A stretch of 64,000 bases of DNA from Polyangium mundeleinium (GCF_028369105.1 NZ_JAQNDO010000001.1:10820501-10884500), one strand, 5' to 3'; positions 44,501 through 52,907 are shown, counted from the first letter of the stretch. The notes: generated by a model from the sequence alone, not told the origin. Made by a program: numbers and translations.

Positions 44501-44899
44501 GTCAGGCGGCAGCGGGAAGACGTACCGGCCTTCGAGAACCGTCGGCGTGTCGTTCGCGAGCTCTTCCTCGATCTCGGTGCGGGCGAATCCATCACGAATG
44601 GTCACGCGCACGGAATGCGCCCGCAAACGGACGCCGGGGACGACAATATTCGTGCCCGGGAGGCGTCCCGTGATCGTGCCAAAGCCGCGCGGGGAGGCGA
44701 GGTCCGTGGGCGTCGTCTCGTCCTCGATGAATTCCTCCTCGCGGATGCCGGAGGCTGTTTCGAGAATGGCGGGGGCGCCGCGGGTGGCGGCAGGAGGCGT
44801 CTTTTCGCCGTCGACCTCGTCGGGCGCCGCGAGGCATCCGGAGAGGCCCGCGAAGAGCACGAGGGTGTGGGCCGCGACGAGAGGACGAAGACGACGCAT
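41504..44899 (-). CDS. VIT / von Willebrand A / AgmX-PglI / TPR giant lipoprotein
   Basis: 1131 aa from ATG 44899, chosen because GAGGAAGG and a lipobox (LFAGLSGC) follow; the open frame extends upstream without support. The VIT domain is at about 60-190 (FARTEIEEELANDTPTVLEGRYVFPLP), a VWA-like domain at about 280-480 (KVFVLDASHGITREG), then a Gly-rich linker with GLGLSGVGEGGGG. An AgmX/PglI C-terminal domain follows (VIQRIVRQNFGRFRFCYEQGL with CYE), and TPR-like helices end the protein. AgmX/PglI proteins are linked to gliding and surface display in Myxococcus. The VWA DxSxS is degenerate (DASHG), so metal binding is doubtful. It is divergent from the kinase gene. Confidence 0.9.
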   Translation of the reverse strand: MRRLRPLVAAHTLVLFAGLSGCLAAPDEVDGEKTPPAATRGAPAILETASGIREEEFIEDETTPTDLASPRGFGTITGRLPGTNIVVPGVRLRAHSVRVTIRDGFARTEIEEELANDTPTVLEGRYVFPLPPDASLSRLALWVGDELVEGEMVERQRAARIFQGIVDDTVRPRDPALLEWTQNSSFSLKIFPMPARGSRKVILAYDEVLPVTKGVARYTYPLSLGEDRAVRMDSFRVHVTVEDAGGGAAEAKVLGHAASLRTEAGHLEADFQAESFVPNADFILEFPRPQAEILPVAVEGSGDDRGFFAVRVPIPTAPEASAAPPRSEKVFVLDASHGITREGLAAEVTVAETMLRRLREGERFAVLLCDSACVSYPERGLSAKSDASLAEAGRFLHERAPQGASDLAEALVAAISRIETQGRGQVVYLGDGAPSAGELKVDSMAARVRPVLSDKQAELRFMGAGPSIDELVLGGLAEELSASYERLAAGSGSLAQRALVLAKGLDAPLLTNARITLPAGFVDVFPRKLPALRAGEEIVLVGRLAGAPSAESATVELSGEFDGMHNLEARALSFTAAPGADRKVVARRWATERISELGRRADDDAAKETLALSQQYHVQSRLTSLLVLENDRMFAAFGIPRTQGKSGLTSEVETGHGHLGRPLSDPIGDSFGAGGLGLSGVGEGGGGTGQGFGTGHGRLGTLRDGIGMGSGAGRPRAAPTLRMGATTVSGRLPPAVIQRIVRQNFGRFRFCYEQGLKSNPNLTGRVVARFVIGRNGSVVSVGNGGSDLPNAEVVSCVLSGFRGLSFPEPEGGVVTVTYPIMFSPADGNTTSRPFFSRSQDWGVASWIGKGDEAWRSAGKDTLEKLAKVSLEAPESRRAREAWVTGLLVRGRFEEALREASKYVELDPDRARAHELYAEAAAALAEDDTALVALDTQVELDPSNATAHRRAARAFEASGDERRACAHFRSYAELLPRDLDATYEALRCRARVLGEREAVLATLAAQKKPSERLLSLREALEKGETLGYEAAATWGERISAKLTCAAGVEGCPRVVLIDPAGRITTPIVPGTGGSGASWIAASASSGTYRVLVTGGLPAAKGELVVRLDSTTRTFEVRGGKGARTAAVISIDE

Positions 44900-45033
44900 G
44901 AGGACCTTCCTCGGGCCGAATCGCGCCAGCGGAGCGGCCCTGTGTGCCGGATGTGGACGCCGCGGAAGGCGGAAGGTTCCCGGATCCCGCGCGAAGGTGT
45001 CCGCCGGGGGCCGTTCTCGGCTACCCTCCGCCC

Positions 45034-46359
45034 GTGCCCGCGCCGTTCGTGCCCGAGCTCTTCGGCGACTTCCTCCTCGTGCAGCTCCTCGCGCGGCGGG
45101 CGATGTCGGACGTGCTCGTCGCCGTCCGGCTCGGCGACCGGAGCGGCCAGACGTTCGTGCTGAAACGGCCCGTGCTGGGCGAACGCGCCTCGGGCCGCGC
45201 CGCGCAGGCCATTCAGCGCGAGGGCGAGGTGCTCGCGGAGGTGCGCGCCTCGGCGCTGCCCGCGCTCGCGGCGCACGGCGAGCTCGCGGGGCTGCCGTAC
45301 GTGGCCATCGAGCACGTGCGCGGCGCGCCGCTCGACGAGCTCGTCGCGGGCGCGGAGCCGATGCCGGAAGGCGCGGTGCGCGCCGTGGCGCTCGACGTGG
45401 CGCGGGCGCTCGCGGCCCTGCACGCGAAGGGCTGGGTGCACGGCGACCTCGCCGCCTCGAACGTGATGATCGACGAGACCGGCGAGGCGAAGCTCGTCGA
45501 CCTCGGCCTCGCGAGGCGCGCGGGCGAGGCGCGCCCCGAAGTCGCGGGGACGCCGGGGTATCTGGCCCCGGAGGCGGCGCTGCCCGGCGAGGCGAGCGCC
45601 ACGAGCGACGTTTACGGATGGGCCGTGGTGGTGGCCGAGTGCGCCCTCGGGAGGCGCATCTTCCCCGAGGACGACCTCGCGTCGGCCGGAGCGCGCGGGG
45701 AGCCACCGCGGGCGCTCGCCGCGTGGGAGGCGCGCGTGCCGGGGCTTTCGGCGGCGCTCGCGCGGGACGCCTCGCGCAGGCCCACAAGCGCGTCGATTGT
45801 GGAGGGCCTCGAGGCGCTCGCGCTCGATCGGGAAGCGCTCGCCGCGCGCGTGGCGGCGCACCGCGCGTGCCCCCCCGAGGAACGGACGTCGCTCGTCCGG
45901 CTGCCGGCGGCCGAGGCGCGAGGTTCGTCCGAAAAGCTCCCTCCGCCCGCGCTGCCCGTGCCTGCGGCCGAACCTGCGGCCGAACCTACGCCCCGCCCTG
46001 CGCCGCCGCCGCGACGCTCCACCAGCGTGTATCTGGCCGTGGCGCTCGGCGCGGTGCTGCTCTTCGCGATGGGGCAATTCTCGGCGCGTCTGCCACCGCG
46101 CAACCCGCGCGGCTCCATCTCGGTCGCCGGGGTCGTGCCGCCGCGCGCGCACGTCGAGGTCGACGGCGAGAAGGTGGCTTTGCCCGCAGACGGAAGGCTG
46201 GAGCTCAGGAGCGGTGAGCACACGGTCGCCGTCGTGCTACCGAAGGGCACGCGGCGCGAGTACACGTTCCGCGTGCGCCCGAACGAACACGTGGTGCTCG
46301 TAGCCCCGAAGAAGGGCGCGACCAAGGACGACGAGGAAGCGGAGGTGCGCGAGCCATGA
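45034..46359 (+). CDS. Serine/threonine protein kinase with C-terminal TM helix and PEGA-like domain
   Basis: 441 aa from GTG 45034. Kinase domain at about 8-260: the Gly loop is degenerate ([10 protein letters not shown]), the lysine lies in VLKRPV, the catalytic loop is HGDLAASN rather than HRD, and the metal loop is DLGLAR rather than DFG. These changes suggest reduced or altered activity. A Pro-rich linker leads to a TM helix ([17 protein letters not shown]) and a PEGA-like beta domain ([17 protein letters not shown]). The next gene, an FHA/sigma-54 activator, overlaps by ATGA, so the kinase probably modulates it by phosphorylation recognised by FHA. Confidence 0.9.
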   Translation: MPAPFVPELFGDFLLVQLLARRAMSDVLVAVRLGDRSGQTFVLKRPVLGERASGRAAQAIQREGEVLAEVRASALPALAAHGELAGLPYVAIEHVRGAPLDELVAGAEPMPEGAVRAVALDVARALAALHAKGWVHGDLAASNVMIDETGEAKLVDLGLARRAGEARPEVAGTPGYLAPEAALPGEASATSDVYGWAVVVAECALGRRIFPEDDLASAGARGEPPRALAAWEARVPGLSAALARDASRRPTSASIVEGLEALALDREALAARVAAHRACPPEERTSLVRLPAAEARGSSEKLPPPALPVPAAEPAAEPTPRPAPPPRRSTSVYLAVALGAVLLFAMGQFSARLPPRNPRGSISVAGVVPPRAHVEVDGEKVALPADGRLELRSGEHTVAVVLPKGTRREYTFRVRPNEHVVLVAPKKGATKDDEEAEVREP

Positions 46360-47828
46360 GCGACGGCGAGAGCAGGACGAGGTTGCTCGGCAGCGCCCCG
46401 AGCGGTTCGGGAGGGCGGCGGCCCGTGACCGAGGTCATCGACGCGACGAGCGGCCCCTCGGTGCGCCGGATCCGCAAGCTGCGCGTGGTCGTGGTCGACG
46501 CGCCCGACGGGCGTGACCAGGGCGCCGCGCACGTCTTCGCGCAGGACGAGGTGCGCGTGGGAAGTAGCCCCGACGTCGACGTGACCTTGCGCGACCCGGC
46601 CGTCTCACGCGAGCACCTCGCCGTGCGCCTCGGGCCCCACGGCTTCTCGCTCACGGATTTCGGCTCGACGAACGGCACGTTCGTGGGCGACCTGCGCATC
46701 GAGCGCGTGGCCATCACGGACGACACGCTCGTGCGCCTCGGCAACAGCGTGCTGCGCCTCGAACCGCTCGCCGAGACCGTCGAGCAGGAGATTAGCCCGC
46801 GCGCGCGGTTCGGCCGCATGCTCGGCGCGAGCCCCGCGATGCGCGAGATGTTCGCGCTCCTCGAGCGTGTCGCCGCGAGTGATCTCACGGTGCTGCTCGA
46901 AGGCGAGACCGGCACGGGCAAGGAGCTCGCCGCCGAGGGGCTGCACGAGGCGAGCGGGCGCGCGGGCGCGTTCGTCGCGGTGAACTGCGGGGCGATCCCG
47001 CGGGAGCTCCTGGAGAGCGAGCTCTTCGGGCACGAGAAGGGCGCGTTCACGGGCGCGGTGCGCGAGCGGCCAGGCGCGTTCGTGGCGGCGGACCGAGGGA
47101 CGATTTTCCTCGACGAGGTCGGCGAGCTGCCGCTCGACATGCAGGCGAAGCTGCTCCGCGCGCTCGAGCGGCGCGAGGTCAAGGCCGTGGGCTCGGATCG
47201 ATCACGCTCGGTCGACGTGCGCATCGTGGCGGCGACGAACCGGTCGCTCGCGCGCGAGGTGCAAGCGGGGCGGTTCCGGCAGGATCTGTACTATCGCCTC
47301 GCGGTGGTGATCGTGCGGGTGCCGCCGCTGCGGACGCGGATCGAGGACCTCCGGCTGCTCGTGGATCACATCCAGGACGAGCTCGCGCGGCGACGCGCGG
47401 CGTCAGGGCTGCCGCCGTGCGCGCGGCTCGACGAGACGGCGATCGCGATGCTTTACCGCTACGATTTCCCGGGCAACGTGCGGGAGCTGCGCAACATCGT
47501 GGAGCGCTGGGCCGTGCTCGGCGCCTTCGCCGCGCCGGGCGAGCCCGCCGTGAGCCCGCGGGCCGAGGAGCGAAAGGCCGAGGTCCCGCCGAACCCCGAG
47601 GCGCCCAAGGAGACGGCGCACGCGAGCGGGGTCGAGGCGAATCTCCTGAAGTTGCCCTACCACGAGGCGAAGGACGCCTGGGTCGAGCGCTTCGAGCGGG
47701 CCTACGTGGAGGCGATCCTCGCGCAGTCCGGCGGCAACGTGTCGCGGGCGGCGCGCGAGGCGGGCGTGGATCGGCGGCATCTGCAGCGATTGATGGCGAG
47801 GTTCGGGATCCGCGCGACGAGCGAGTGA
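46356..47828 (+). CDS. FHA-domain sigma-54-dependent transcription activator
   Basis: 490 aa. FHA domain at about 40-125 ([34 protein letters not shown]). The AAA+ domain has Walker A GETGTGKE, the sigma-54 loop GAFTGA and Walker B-like [12 protein letters not shown], plus NVRELRN near the end of the domain. A Fis-type HTH is at the C-terminus ([22 protein letters not shown]). The protein should dock on phospho-threonine and drive sigma-54 promoters. It is coupled to the Ser/Thr kinase by ATGA overlap, a very common myxobacterial signalling pair. Targets are unknown. Confidence 0.95.
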   Translation: MSDGESRTRLLGSAPSGSGGRRPVTEVIDATSGPSVRRIRKLRVVVVDAPDGRDQGAAHVFAQDEVRVGSSPDVDVTLRDPAVSREHLAVRLGPHGFSLTDFGSTNGTFVGDLRIERVAITDDTLVRLGNSVLRLEPLAETVEQEISPRARFGRMLGASPAMREMFALLERVAASDLTVLLEGETGTGKELAAEGLHEASGRAGAFVAVNCGAIPRELLESELFGHEKGAFTGAVRERPGAFVAADRGTIFLDEVGELPLDMQAKLLRALERREVKAVGSDRSRSVDVRIVAATNRSLAREVQAGRFRQDLYYRLAVVIVRVPPLRTRIEDLRLLVDHIQDELARRRAASGLPPCARLDETAIAMLYRYDFPGNVRELRNIVERWAVLGAFAAPGEPAVSPRAEERKAEVPPNPEAPKETAHASGVEANLLKLPYHEAKDAWVERFERAYVEAILAQSGGNVSRAAREAGVDRRHLQRLMARFGIRATSE

Positions 47829-47863
47829 GACGCGCGGTATCCTCCGGATCGAGGGGGTTTCCC

Positions 47864-48727
47864 ATGAGTCCACCGCGTGTTCTCCTCGCCGGCGCGACCG
47901 GCGCCGTCGGCTCCGAGGTCCTGCGATTGCTCCGCGAGCGTGGCCATTTCGTGCGCACGTTCTCCCGGAACGCAAAAAACGCCGAAAAAATCCGCCCGCT
48001 CGCGAGCGAGGTCGTCCTCGGGGATGCGACGCGCGCGGATTCGCTCAACGAGGCCCTCGCGGGGATCAACGTCGTCGTGTCGTGCCTCGGCGCGAACGTC
48101 GCGCTGGGGACGGCCGAGCGGCGCTCCTTTCGCGACGTGGATCTCGTCGCCCACGAAAACCTCCTCGCAGCGGCGCGGCGCGCCTCGGCTACGCGTTTCG
48201 TGTACCTCTCGGCCCACCCTGGCCCTGGCTACGATCACACGCGGTACATGCGCGCGCACCTCGACACGGAGGACATGCTCCGCGCGTCGGGCCTCTCGTG
48301 CACGTTCGTCCGGCCAACCGGCATTTATTCGGCGCTCGGCGATCTGATCGACATGGCCCGGTGGGGGGTGGGGTCCGTCGCGGGAGACGGAACGGCAAAA
48401 GCAAACCCGGTGCATCCGGTCTGCGTCGCTGAGGTGATGGCGTCCGTGACCGAGGACGGGCCCGAAATCGTCACCGTGGGGGGCCCGGAGATCATGACCC
48501 GCGAGGAGATCATGCGGCTCGCGTTCGAGGTCGTGGGAAAAGAGCCACGAATCATGCACGTGCCGCCGGGCGTGTTCCGGTTTGGGAGCGCCATGCTGCG
48601 GCTGCTGCACCCGCGCCTCTCCGATATGCTCGAATTCGTCGCGGCCGTCACGACCTCGGATTCGGTGGCCGAAGCGCGAGGGACGCGCCCGCTCCGGCCG
48701 TGGTTCGAGGCGCTCGCGCGTCAGTAA
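47864..48727 (+). CDS. NAD(P)H-binding SDR / NmrA-like protein
   Basis: 287 aa with GAGGGGG upstream. The N-terminal VLLAGATGAVGSEVLRLL is the GxxGxxG dinucleotide site of atypical SDR/NmrA-type proteins; VVLGDATRADSLNEAL and FVYLSAHPGPGY continue the Rossmann pattern. No classical YxxxK is evident, so it may be a sensor or a reductase of unknown substrate. It lies 35 bp after the FHA activator gene and is convergent with the citrate-synthase-like gene (7-bp overlap). Confidence 0.85.
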   Translation: MSPPRVLLAGATGAVGSEVLRLLRERGHFVRTFSRNAKNAEKIRPLASEVVLGDATRADSLNEALAGINVVVSCLGANVALGTAERRSFRDVDLVAHENLLAAARRASATRFVYLSAHPGPGYDHTRYMRAHLDTEDMLRASGLSCTFVRPTGIYSALGDLIDMARWGVGSVAGDGTAKANPVHPVCVAEVMASVTEDGPEIVTVGGPEIMTREEIMRLAFEVVGKEPRIMHVPPGVFRFGSAMLRLLHPRLSDMLEFVAAVTTSDSVAEARGTRPLRPWFEALARQ

Positions 48728-49956
48728 CGATTTTCGGCTTCGAGGACGTGTGCGACGAGCCCGGCCACGCGGCCGACGGTGAGGATCGCAGCCGGCGCGC
48801 CCGAGGGCAATCCGAGCGCCGCGGCGAGGGCGACGAGCCCCACTTCGAGGCCGGGCTCCCCGAACATGCGGGCGGACTCGACGAGGGCGATGGCGCGCTG
48901 GACCCGTCGATCCGCGGGCGCAAACGAGGACGCGGCGTCGAGCAGAATCGCCGCGCGAGGATCCGCCCCGGCAAGACGGCCGAAGCCGGGAATGGGCTTC
49001 CCGTGGTCGAGGCGATCGGCCACGAATTCCCTGACCTTCGCGGTCGTCTCGAGGGACTCGATCCAATCCGCGAGTTCTGCGCATACCCCGGCGTGCTCGC
49101 CCCCCGAAAGCGCCTCCACGCCCGCGAGCACGCAGGCCGCGAGGCTGCCGCCCGCATGCGCGGTGGCGCGCGCGGCGAGCGCGGGCGGCTCGACGGCATG
49201 ATCGGCGGCGAGCGAGAGCGCTCGATCGAGCAGCGCCACGCGCCTCGAAGCGCTGGAATCCACTTCGGATGGAAGCCACGCAATGGCGAGGCTCTCGGCG
49301 AGGGACGGCGCGCGTGCGGCCGCGAGGGCGCGCGTGGCCCCGCGGCAGGTGGCGGGCAATGCGGCGACCAGCCGGAGCAGCGCGCGCGCCTCGACGAGGT
49401 TCGCTTGCGGGTACGTGGTGGCTTTGCCGTGCCGGTGCAGCGACCAGAAGAGGAGGCCGAGGCGCACCACATCGAGGGGCGCCGAAGGCAAGGAGAGAAG
49501 CGCGAGCGCGTCGCATGTCCGGCGCAGGATGGAAAGGACGTCGCGCCAATCCTCGTCGGACGAGGTCCACGACGAGCCGCGCACCTCGCTCGAGGGGAGC
49601 CTCCCGGTCCAGAGGAGCTCGGCCACGGCCTCGAACGAAATGCCCTCGCGCACGAGCGCGCCGACGGCGTACCCTCGATACCGTGGTCCCTCGGGGGACA
49701 TCTGCGTGATGAACGTCCGGGACGAGCTCCGCTCCACATCGGAATCGGGCCCGGACCGGCCGGCGTGCGCCTCGCTCCGCGCTTTCAATCGCTCGACGTC
49801 CTCGCGCAGGTAATACCTGCCGCGCCCTCCGGGGCACGGGACGCTGCGCAAAAGGCCTCGGCTCACGTACGTGTAGAGTGTCGATCGCTTGACGGAAAGA
49901 AACGTCACGGCCTCGTTCGCCGTGAGGTATCCAGGACCCGGCGTGGTCGTCGTCAT
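48721..49956 (-). CDS. HTH-domain citrate-synthase-like protein
   Basis: 411 aa. Residues 8-58 are an excisionase/MerR-like HTH (YLTANEAVTFLSVKRSTLYTYVSRG). The rest follows the citrate synthase fold: FITQMSPEGPRYRGYAVGALVREG, helices, then HAGGSLAACVLAGVEALSGGEH and KPIPGFGRLAGADPRA. In true enzymes the last motif reads GFGH; here the catalytic His is replaced by Arg, so synthase activity is doubtful. It may be a DNA-binding sensor of an acyl-CoA or oxaloacetate-like ligand. A perfectly placed palindrome lies upstream (49969-49984), suggesting autoregulation. Confidence 0.82.
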   Translation of the reverse strand: MTTTTPGPGYLTANEAVTFLSVKRSTLYTYVSRGLLRSVPCPGGRGRYYLREDVERLKARSEAHAGRSGPDSDVERSSSRTFITQMSPEGPRYRGYAVGALVREGISFEAVAELLWTGRLPSSEVRGSSWTSSDEDWRDVLSILRRTCDALALLSLPSAPLDVVRLGLLFWSLHRHGKATTYPQANLVEARALLRLVAALPATCRGATRALAAARAPSLAESLAIAWLPSEVDSSASRRVALLDRALSLAADHAVEPPALAARATAHAGGSLAACVLAGVEALSGGEHAGVCAELADWIESLETTAKVREFVADRLDHGKPIPGFGRLAGADPRAAILLDAASSFAPADRRVQRAIALVESARMFGEPGLEVGLVALAAALGLPSGAPAAILTVGRVAGLVAHVLEAENRY

Positions 49957-49968
49957 TACGCCCCCCGA

Positions 49969-49984
49969 CTGTACAAGTGTATAG
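49969..49984. promoter_or_regulatory. 16-bp palindromic operator candidate
   Basis: CTGTACAAGTGTATAG: arms CTGTACA and TGTATAG pair at six of seven positions around a 2-bp centre. It sits 12 bases upstream of the HTH-citrate-synthase-like start, the right place for an autoregulatory operator. Confidence 0.5.
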
Positions 49985-50058
49985 AAGTGCCGACCAAGGT
50001 ATCACCAAGCCGAGGCCCGTTGTTCGCGGGAATCGAGGTAAAATAGGTCGGATAATGT

Positions 50059-50133
50059 CATATCCGGCCCGGGCTGTATAAAGCATATCAGGCCCGGGCC
50101 GTATAAAGTATATCCGGCCCGGGCCGTATGCAT
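50059..50133. repeat. Three 25-bp direct repeats, each containing a GGCCCGGGCC palindrome
   Basis: Units start at 50059, 50084 and 50109. Each has CATATC or TATATC, then GGCCCGGGCC (unit 1 GGCCCGGGCT), then GTATA. The 25-bp period is exact. They abut the end of the ECF sigma gene and lie upstream of the HTH-citrate-synthase-like gene. Possible clustered operator or a structural element; the hairpins would lack loops, so a terminator is less likely. Confidence 0.75.
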
Positions 50134-50726
50134 CAACGGGTGGAGAGACGGCTCTCCACCCTGCGCGTGATTCCGCGGGTCCTCGCCTCGTCGACGTGCG
50201 TCGAGAGCTCGTGGCGTAAACGGGTTCGCGCGTCCTGGATACGTTTTCGTACGGTCTCGGGCGAGAGCGAGAGCTCGCCGGCGATGTCCTCGTAAGGTTC
50301 TTCCTCGACGAGACGGAGCTTCGCGGTCTCGGCGAGCCCAGGCGGCAGGCCGTCGATGGCCCTCCTTACGAGCACGTCGAGCTCGCGCCGCATCTGCTCG
50401 GCCTCCGGGGACTCCACGTGCGCCGATTCGAGCCCGCCTTCCACGGTCATCCGCTCGATCGCCCTCCTTTTGATCGCGCGCTCCCGGTGGATGTCGACAC
50501 AAGCGTTCCGCGCGAGCCGGGTGAGCCAGGCGCGTACATTCGATATCTCGCCGCTGCTGCGCGTGAGCTCCTCCATGGCGAGCACGGCGACCGTGCCGAG
50601 CGCGTCGCGCGCGGCCTCGGGATCCCTCCCTGTCCAGCGAAAGCAGAGCTTCCGGAGCTGCGGCTCGGATTGCGACCAAGCCTCTTGAAAAGAGGCACGC
50701 GTGAAGCTCTGGTTCTCCCCCTCCAT
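50133..50726 (-). CDS. ECF-type RNA polymerase sigma factor
   Basis: 197 aa. Start ATG 50726: GGAGG lies six bases upstream of it, while the ATG two codons earlier has the same GGAGG with no spacing. Sigma-2-like region: LRKLCFRWTGRDPEAARDALGTVAVLAM and NVRAWLTRLARNACVDIHRER. Sigma-4-like region: LPPGLAETAKLRLVEEEPYEDIAGELSLSPETVRKRIQDARTRL. No anti-sigma gene is adjacent. It is divergent from the two small proteins at 51040-51801, which might be targets. Confidence 0.88.
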   Translation of the reverse strand: MEGENQSFTRASFQEAWSQSEPQLRKLCFRWTGRDPEAARDALGTVAVLAMEELTRSSGEISNVRAWLTRLARNACVDIHRERAIKRRAIERMTVEGGLESAHVESPEAEQMRRELDVLVRRAIDGLPPGLAETAKLRLVEEEPYEDIAGELSLSPETVRKRIQDARTRLRHELSTHVDEARTRGITRRVESRLSTR

Positions 50727-51039
50727 GAGCATCCTCCATTCGACGCGACGCGCCAGTCGAGCGCGTGCAGGTAAGTGAATATTGCCCGATGATTCGACGG
50801 AGGCGTGGCCCCGTCAATATCGATTCGCCAATCGACACGGGAATCGTCAAGGCCGCGCGATCGCGTCCGTCCGCGTCGGACACCGATAGCGGCCGAGGAA
50901 AAACAACGCGCTGGCGTCGATTCTCTGCTCACGAAAACGACACCTCGTTCGTCATTGCTAGTGACCGCGGCGATAAACGAAACGGTTCATAGGGAGCCGG
51001 ACACCGCGGGTCATTGCATATACGAACAGGAGAACTACC
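50727..51039. other. Intergenic region between divergent ECF sigma gene and small-protein operon
   Basis: 313 bp without a convincing gene. It holds a sigma-70-like promoter candidate for the sigma gene (separate entry) and less GC-rich stretches (50940-51030) likely to contain the promoter of the small-protein operon; no clear -35/-10 could be assigned on the plus strand. Confidence 0.5.
50789..50817 (-). promoter_or_regulatory. Possible promoter of the ECF sigma gene
   Basis: TTGACG (50817-50812) and AATCAT (50794-50789) are spaced by exactly 17 bases on the minus strand, 62 bases before the start codon. The -35 box matches consensus at five of six positions, the -10 box at four of six. 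Confidence 0.33.
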
Positions 51040-51408
51040 ATGAGCCAGGTCACCATCCCCGAGTTCCCCAACCTCCCCGACTTCAATCCGGAAGACGTCG
51101 CGTCCCTCGTCCTCATCTCGATCGCGATGGAGGAAATGGGTCTCTCGCACATCCTCAACGCCGAGGGTGAGAAGATCCAGTGGATCCTCGGCACGCTCGG
51201 CGAGGGCAGCACCCCGGCGCCGGCTGAGGTCACGGTGGAGGACGTCCTCGATATCAACCAGTCGGTTCGGGACACGCTCGAGGCGGTCGTCGCCAAGAAC
51301 CTCCTCCTCCACATGAAGGCCGGGAGGGTGGTCCGCTTCTTCGAGGCCGCCACGGAAGCGGCCGGCGTCGCGCCTGCGAAGCCTGCTCCGGCGCCTGCGC
51401 AGCCGTGA
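51040..51408 (+). CDS. Small protein with AEGEKIQ motif, unknown function
   Basis: 122 aa with AGGAG upstream. The middle, IAMEEMGLSHILNAEGEKIQ, resembles a motif I recall from small Firmicute proteins associated with collagen-like spore-surface proteins; that recollection is not verified here. A helix follows (TVEDVLDINQSVRDTLEAVVAKNLLLH) and a Pro/Ala tail ends it. No signal peptide or membrane helix is seen. The second small gene begins 78 bp later, so they likely form one transcript. The divergent ECF sigma factor may control it. The function is unknown; the pattern of a structural coat-like protein is only a guess. Confidence 0.75.
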   Translation: MSQVTIPEFPNLPDFNPEDVASLVLISIAMEEMGLSHILNAEGEKIQWILGTLGEGSTPAPAEVTVEDVLDINQSVRDTLEAVVAKNLLLHMKAGRVVRFFEAATEAAGVAPAKPAPAPAQP

Positions 51409-51486
51409 ACGAGCCGAAGGCGCGCGCCGCGGCAACCCAGGCGGGGGGCCGCGGCGCGCGCCATCACCTCGGGAAGGGAGGGCGCG

Positions 51487-51801
51487 ATGACCGGGGAGGA
51501 ACACGACTGGTTCAAGGAGATCATCGCCAGCCGATGCGAGTGGATCCAGCGGCGCCTGGATTTGGTCGACCGTATCATCGAGCTCGAATACACGGTGGTC
51601 ACGCACATCTCGGAGAAATGGCCGAACCAAGCCACGCTGGCGGGTCGCTCGGCGATGCAGGTCCTCGTGACGGCGTCGACGTATCGGTTGATGCTCGAGC
51701 TCTGGCGAGAGAACCTCGAATCGCTCCTCGAGCCCGAAAACTTTCGCTGGAAGACGGACCCGCCGCCATCCGGATGGCCTTACGAGCAACTCGATCAGTA
51801 A
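51487..51801 (+). CDS. Small helical protein, partner of the AEGEKIQ protein
   Basis: 104 aa, preceded by GGGAGGG. Mostly alpha-helical with an acidic/aromatic character: EEHDWFKEIIASRCEWIQRR and VVTHISEKWPNQATLAGRS. No signal peptide, no membrane segment and no recognised domain. It follows the 122-aa gene by 78 bp on the same strand and overlaps the convergent lipoprotein stop by 7 bp. Codon bias supports a real gene. Confidence 0.65.
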   Translation: MTGEEHDWFKEIIASRCEWIQRRLDLVDRIIELEYTVVTHISEKWPNQATLAGRSAMQVLVTASTYRLMLELWRENLESLLEPENFRWKTDPPPSGWPYEQLDQ

Positions 51802-52907
51802 TCGACCTCGTACCAGCCTCCCTGGGCACCCGTCGCGCCGCTCTTCGATTCGAGCCCCTGCACGAAGAGTTTGCCATTCTCCAGAAGGACGGGGTTCCGA
51901 TACACGATGCTGTTGTCGCGCGCATTCAGGAGCACCGGGCGAGTCTTGCGGGTCGCGAGGTCGAACAGGAAGAGCCCATCCCGCCCGATGTACGCGACGT
52001 CGTCGCCGTTCCGGGCGCCGCCCTGGGAGTATTCGTGGATCGCGTTGTACGTGCTGTTGAGCTCGTACCCCGAGGCAGCGATCTCCGCCTCGATGCCCCG
52101 GTTTTTCCGGGTATCGTTCGCGTAGAAAAACGGATCCGTGGCCGAGAGGTAAAACACGCCTTTTTGGTCCCATTGCGCGGCCGTGGCCTCGGTCTCGTTC
52201 TCGAGCCAGGTGGCCTTCTTCGCGGCGATGTCGAGGCTCCAGACGCGGCCGCTCTCGATGAGGATCGCGGTATTGCCCTCGACGCCGAAATCCCAGAATT
52301 CGCCGACGCTCATGCCCGCCTCTTCCAGGCTGAAGAGCGTTTCGGGCTGCGCCGCGCCCACGGTCCAGCGCAGAAGCATGTTCGTCGCGCCGCTCTCCAC
52401 GATGTACACCTGATTGCCGTCCGGCGCATAAGCATACCAGCGGATACCTCCGCCCGGCGAGGGCAAGCCGAGCGTGCCGAGGACCTTTTCAGGCTGATTG
52501 ATGTCATACGCGTTGTACTCGATGCCCCCGCCGCCCAGGCTGGCCGTGACGACGATCGAATCGCTGGCGCGCCAGTTCCAGGTGTTCGAGTTGCCGACCC
52601 CGAACATGTAATCGACGCGCGCGCCGGAGACCGTATCCAGGCTGTGCAGCGAAGCGTCGAAGGTGGGAAACGTGAGCCAGAAGAGGCGATTGCCCACGGC
52701 GGCCGCCTCGGTGGCGCTCTTGCCCATGGCCTCCGTGCGGTTCTTTTCGAGCTCCGCTTGCAGGGACTCGTATTCCTCGATGTTGTGCTGGACGAGCGCG
52801 TCGCCCGTGAGCTCCTCCTCGCCGCCGCCGAAGATGCCGCAGCCGCCGACGCCAAACGCGAGGAGGCCAACGAGCACCGTTCGTTCGAGCCTGAAGCATC
52901 GTTGCAT
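51795..52907 (-). CDS. Lipoprotein with beta-propeller-like domain
   Basis: 370 aa from ATG 52907. Signal peptide with lipobox (LLAFGVGGC). A short helical segment (HNIEEYESLQAELEKNRTEAM) precedes repeats such as LFWLTFPTFDASLHSLD, IRWYAYAPDGNQVYIVE, GRVWSLDIAAKKATWLE and KGVFYLSATDPFFYAND, typical of WD/YVTN-like propellers. Anchored at the envelope; the ligand is unknown. The stop overlaps the small helical gene by 7 bp. It is divergent from the Lys-rich exported protein. Confidence 0.8.
   Translation of the reverse strand: MQRCFRLERTVLVGLLAFGVGGCGIFGGGEEELTGDALVQHNIEEYESLQAELEKNRTEAMGKSATEAAAVGNRLFWLTFPTFDASLHSLDTVSGARVDYMFGVGNSNTWNWRASDSIVVTASLGGGGIEYNAYDINQPEKVLGTLGLPSPGGGIRWYAYAPDGNQVYIVESGATNMLLRWTVGAAQPETLFSLEEAGMSVGEFWDFGVEGNTAILIESGRVWSLDIAAKKATWLENETEATAAQWDQKGVFYLSATDPFFYANDTRKNRGIEAEIAASGYELNSTYNAIHEYSQGGARNGDDVAYIGRDGLFLFDLATRKTRPVLLNARDNSIVYRNPVLLENGKLFVQGLESKSGATGAQGGWYEVDY

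Noticed and set aside
44900-45787. A 296-residue upstream extension of the VIT/AgmX lipoprotein.
   Set aside because: It is Arg/Ala/Pro-rich, antisense to the kinase gene, and would remove the N-terminal signal peptide.
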